Assembly (NCBI RefSeq): GCF_018881715.1
Contig: NZ_JACVPW010000003.1
Span: forward strand, 62,001 to 126,000
Length of the DNA: 64,000 bases
Origin: Polynucleobacter parvulilacunae
Lineage (GTDB): Bacteria > Pseudomonadota > Gammaproteobacteria > Burkholderiales > Burkholderiaceae
Reading direction: 5' to 3'
Under the pieces are notes generated by a model that ran no database searches, was not told the DNA's origin, and saw only the letters and a list, made by a program, of their open reading frames with translations. How positions within the stretch are numbered: position 1 is the first letter of the stretch; the number at the start of each line of letters is the position of its first letter. This document shows, piece by piece, positions 63,004 to 64,000 of the stretch. Position numbers and translations under genes: made by a program.

Positions 63004-64000
63004 TTGAAAGACAAAATTCTTTCGTTTCTAAAACAGTTGTCTGAAAAGGCAAAGCCACATTTGCAAAAAGGCGCTCAGCAGGGTGCGCACCATGCAAAAG
63101 TAGCGGCTGCTGGCTTGGCCGGTTTGTATTGGAATCTCTCTCCACAAAATCGCCATCGTGTACGTTTGGCTGCTTTTGCCTTTGCCATTCTTTCTCTGGG
63201 TATTATGGTTGGTCGTCTTACCAACGTGAATCGTGCTGTAAAGATTGAGGCATCTGACAAGGCATTAAAGGTGGAGAGGAGCGGAGCGCTAGAGTTAAGT
63301 CTTCCTGGCATCTCCCTTAATCCAGAAATTTATATATTTCAGTCAGCAGAAAAAGTGCAAGTTCCTGTAAATATTAAAGTGCCAGGACGTCTTGCCTTTA
63401 ATGCAGAAAAATCTAAAGTACTGTCAGCACGTGCTCCTGGCCGCATAGAGCGCATTTATGCGTTTGATGGGGCTCCTGTAGAAATTGGCTCGCCAATTGT
63501 TGAGATGTACAGCCCTGAGTTTCTTTCGGCGCAGCAAGAGTACTTGCTGTCTTCTAAGACGGCCAAAGTCCTTGAATCTAGTAAGACCATGAGTGACTTG
63601 TTGGGGGATGCTCGTATTACCCAGCAGGCGGCTGCAAATCGCATGAGAAATCTCGGAGCAGGCGAAGGTGATATCAGAAGTATTGAAACTACAGGCAAAA
63701 CTACTAGCAATCTCATCATGCGATCCCCTTTAAAAGGGGTTGTCGTCAAGCGCAATGTTGAGCCTGGGGCTGCTGTCAATTCTGGCGATGTAATTGCCAC
63801 ATTAGCCGACCCCAAGCAACTCTGGTTTTTGGGTAATGTGTTCGAACAGGATTTCAGGATGATCAAGCAGGGGCAAAAAATGGTTCTGCATCTTGAGGCT
63901 TATCCTGAAAAAGAATTTATTGCTTATGCAAACTACATTGCGCCGACGATTGATCCGCAGACGAGGGCTTTGTTGATCCGTGCTGATGTAGAGAACACGG
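63004..64000 (+). CDS. RND efflux periplasmic adaptor (CusB/HlyD type), partial
   Basis: The frame starts at a TTG (63004) with an AAGGAG ribosome-binding site 5 bases upstream and runs off the window end. It has one membrane anchor (LAAFAFAILSLGIMVG), then RAPGRIERIYAFDGAPVEIGSPIVEMYSPEF (first lipoyl half), an alpha hairpin region and SPLKGVVVKRNVEPGAAVNSGDVIATLADPKQLWFLGNVFEQDF (second half and beta-barrel). ANYIAPTIDPQTRALLIRADVE is typical of CusB-like adaptors. A CusA-type pump is expected just past the edge. The substrate is probably copper, silver or another cation. Confidence 0.85.
   Translation, partial: MKDKILSFLKQLSEKAKPHLQKGAQQGAHHAKVAAAGLAGLYWNLSPQNRHRVRLAAFAFAILSLGIMVGRLTNVNRAVKIEASDKALKVERSGALELSLPGISLNPEIYIFQSAEKVQVPVNIKVPGRLAFNAEKSKVLSARAPGRIERIYAFDGAPVEIGSPIVEMYSPEFLSAQQEYLLSSKTAKVLESSKTMSDLLGDARITQQAAANRMRNLGAGEGDIRSIETTGKTTSNLIMRSPLKGVVVKRNVEPGAAVNSGDVIATLADPKQLWFLGNVFEQDFRMIKQGQKMVLHLEAYPEKEFIAYANYIAPTIDPQTRALLIRADVENT

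Noticed and set aside
1..64000. Prophage, CRISPR, restriction or defence island
   Set aside because: No integrase, phage structural gene, spacer array or restriction/methylase motif was seen on either strand; AddAB and UmuDC are ordinary repair genes.

Overview
The window looks like chromosomal DNA of a small-genome betaproteobacterium of the family Burkholderiaceae, most likely Polynucleobacter or a close relative. The evidence is moderate GC by eye, dense gene packing, four separate Bug/TctC-type tricarboxylate-transporter receptors without permeases, Burkholderiales-style housekeeping blocks (trxA-rho-rpmE, dnaX-ebfC-recR, dsbB with a DUF5993 neighbour) and AddAB-type recombination genes. 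The genus is an inference from gene content. There is no rRNA, tRNA, CRISPR, integrase or recognisable insertion sequence.

Layout. 1-8.7 kb: mixed housekeeping genes (EamA transporter fragment, NnrD, beta-CASP nuclease, solute receptors, LOG protein, a pore-loop membrane protein with a YhiN flavoprotein, TerC, truncated globin). 8.7-21.5 kb: phasin-like protein, an exported FAH-family protein, a four-module rhodanese, a histone-H1-like small protein, 3-hydroxyisobutyrate-type dehydrogenase, SelD, TlpA thioredoxin, exported transglutaminase, RhlE, thiol dioxygenase, thioesterase and GNAT. 21.5-30 kb: a tungstate/molybdate receptor-regulator group, then a Fur-box-controlled iron locus in which feoAB diverges from a cupredoxin-like gene and an outer-membrane protein. 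30-41 kb: Bug receptors, SemiSWEET, FAH hydrolase, DsbB and a four-lipoprotein cluster around LpoB. 41-45.5 kb: MATE, GT39-like transferase, rpmE2, rho, trxA. 45.6-52.1 kb: addB-addA. 52.9-55 kb: an SOS unit (LexA box, umuD, umuC, a 47-residue membrane peptide). 55-59.6 kb: ExoX-like nuclease, a lipoprotein, the 4.5S RNA gene, dnaX-ebfC-recR. 59.8-64 kb: a porin followed by the start of a Cus-type RND efflux operon that runs off the right edge.

How the genes work together. The best-supported systems are: Fur control of Feo iron uptake together with a periplasmic cupredoxin and an outer-membrane protein; SOS control of the UmuD-UmuC translesion polymerase; AddAB double-strand-break processing; a YcfL/LpoB lipoprotein set likely acting on the cell wall; and a metal-efflux operon. 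Several genes start with GTG or TTG, judged from ribosome-binding sites, signal peptides and overlapping terminators. Six small or edge genes that fall outside the longer open frames are added: the EamA fragment, the histone-like 62-mer, DUF5993, a doubtful 38-codon frame, the post-umuC peptide and the RND adaptor fragment.
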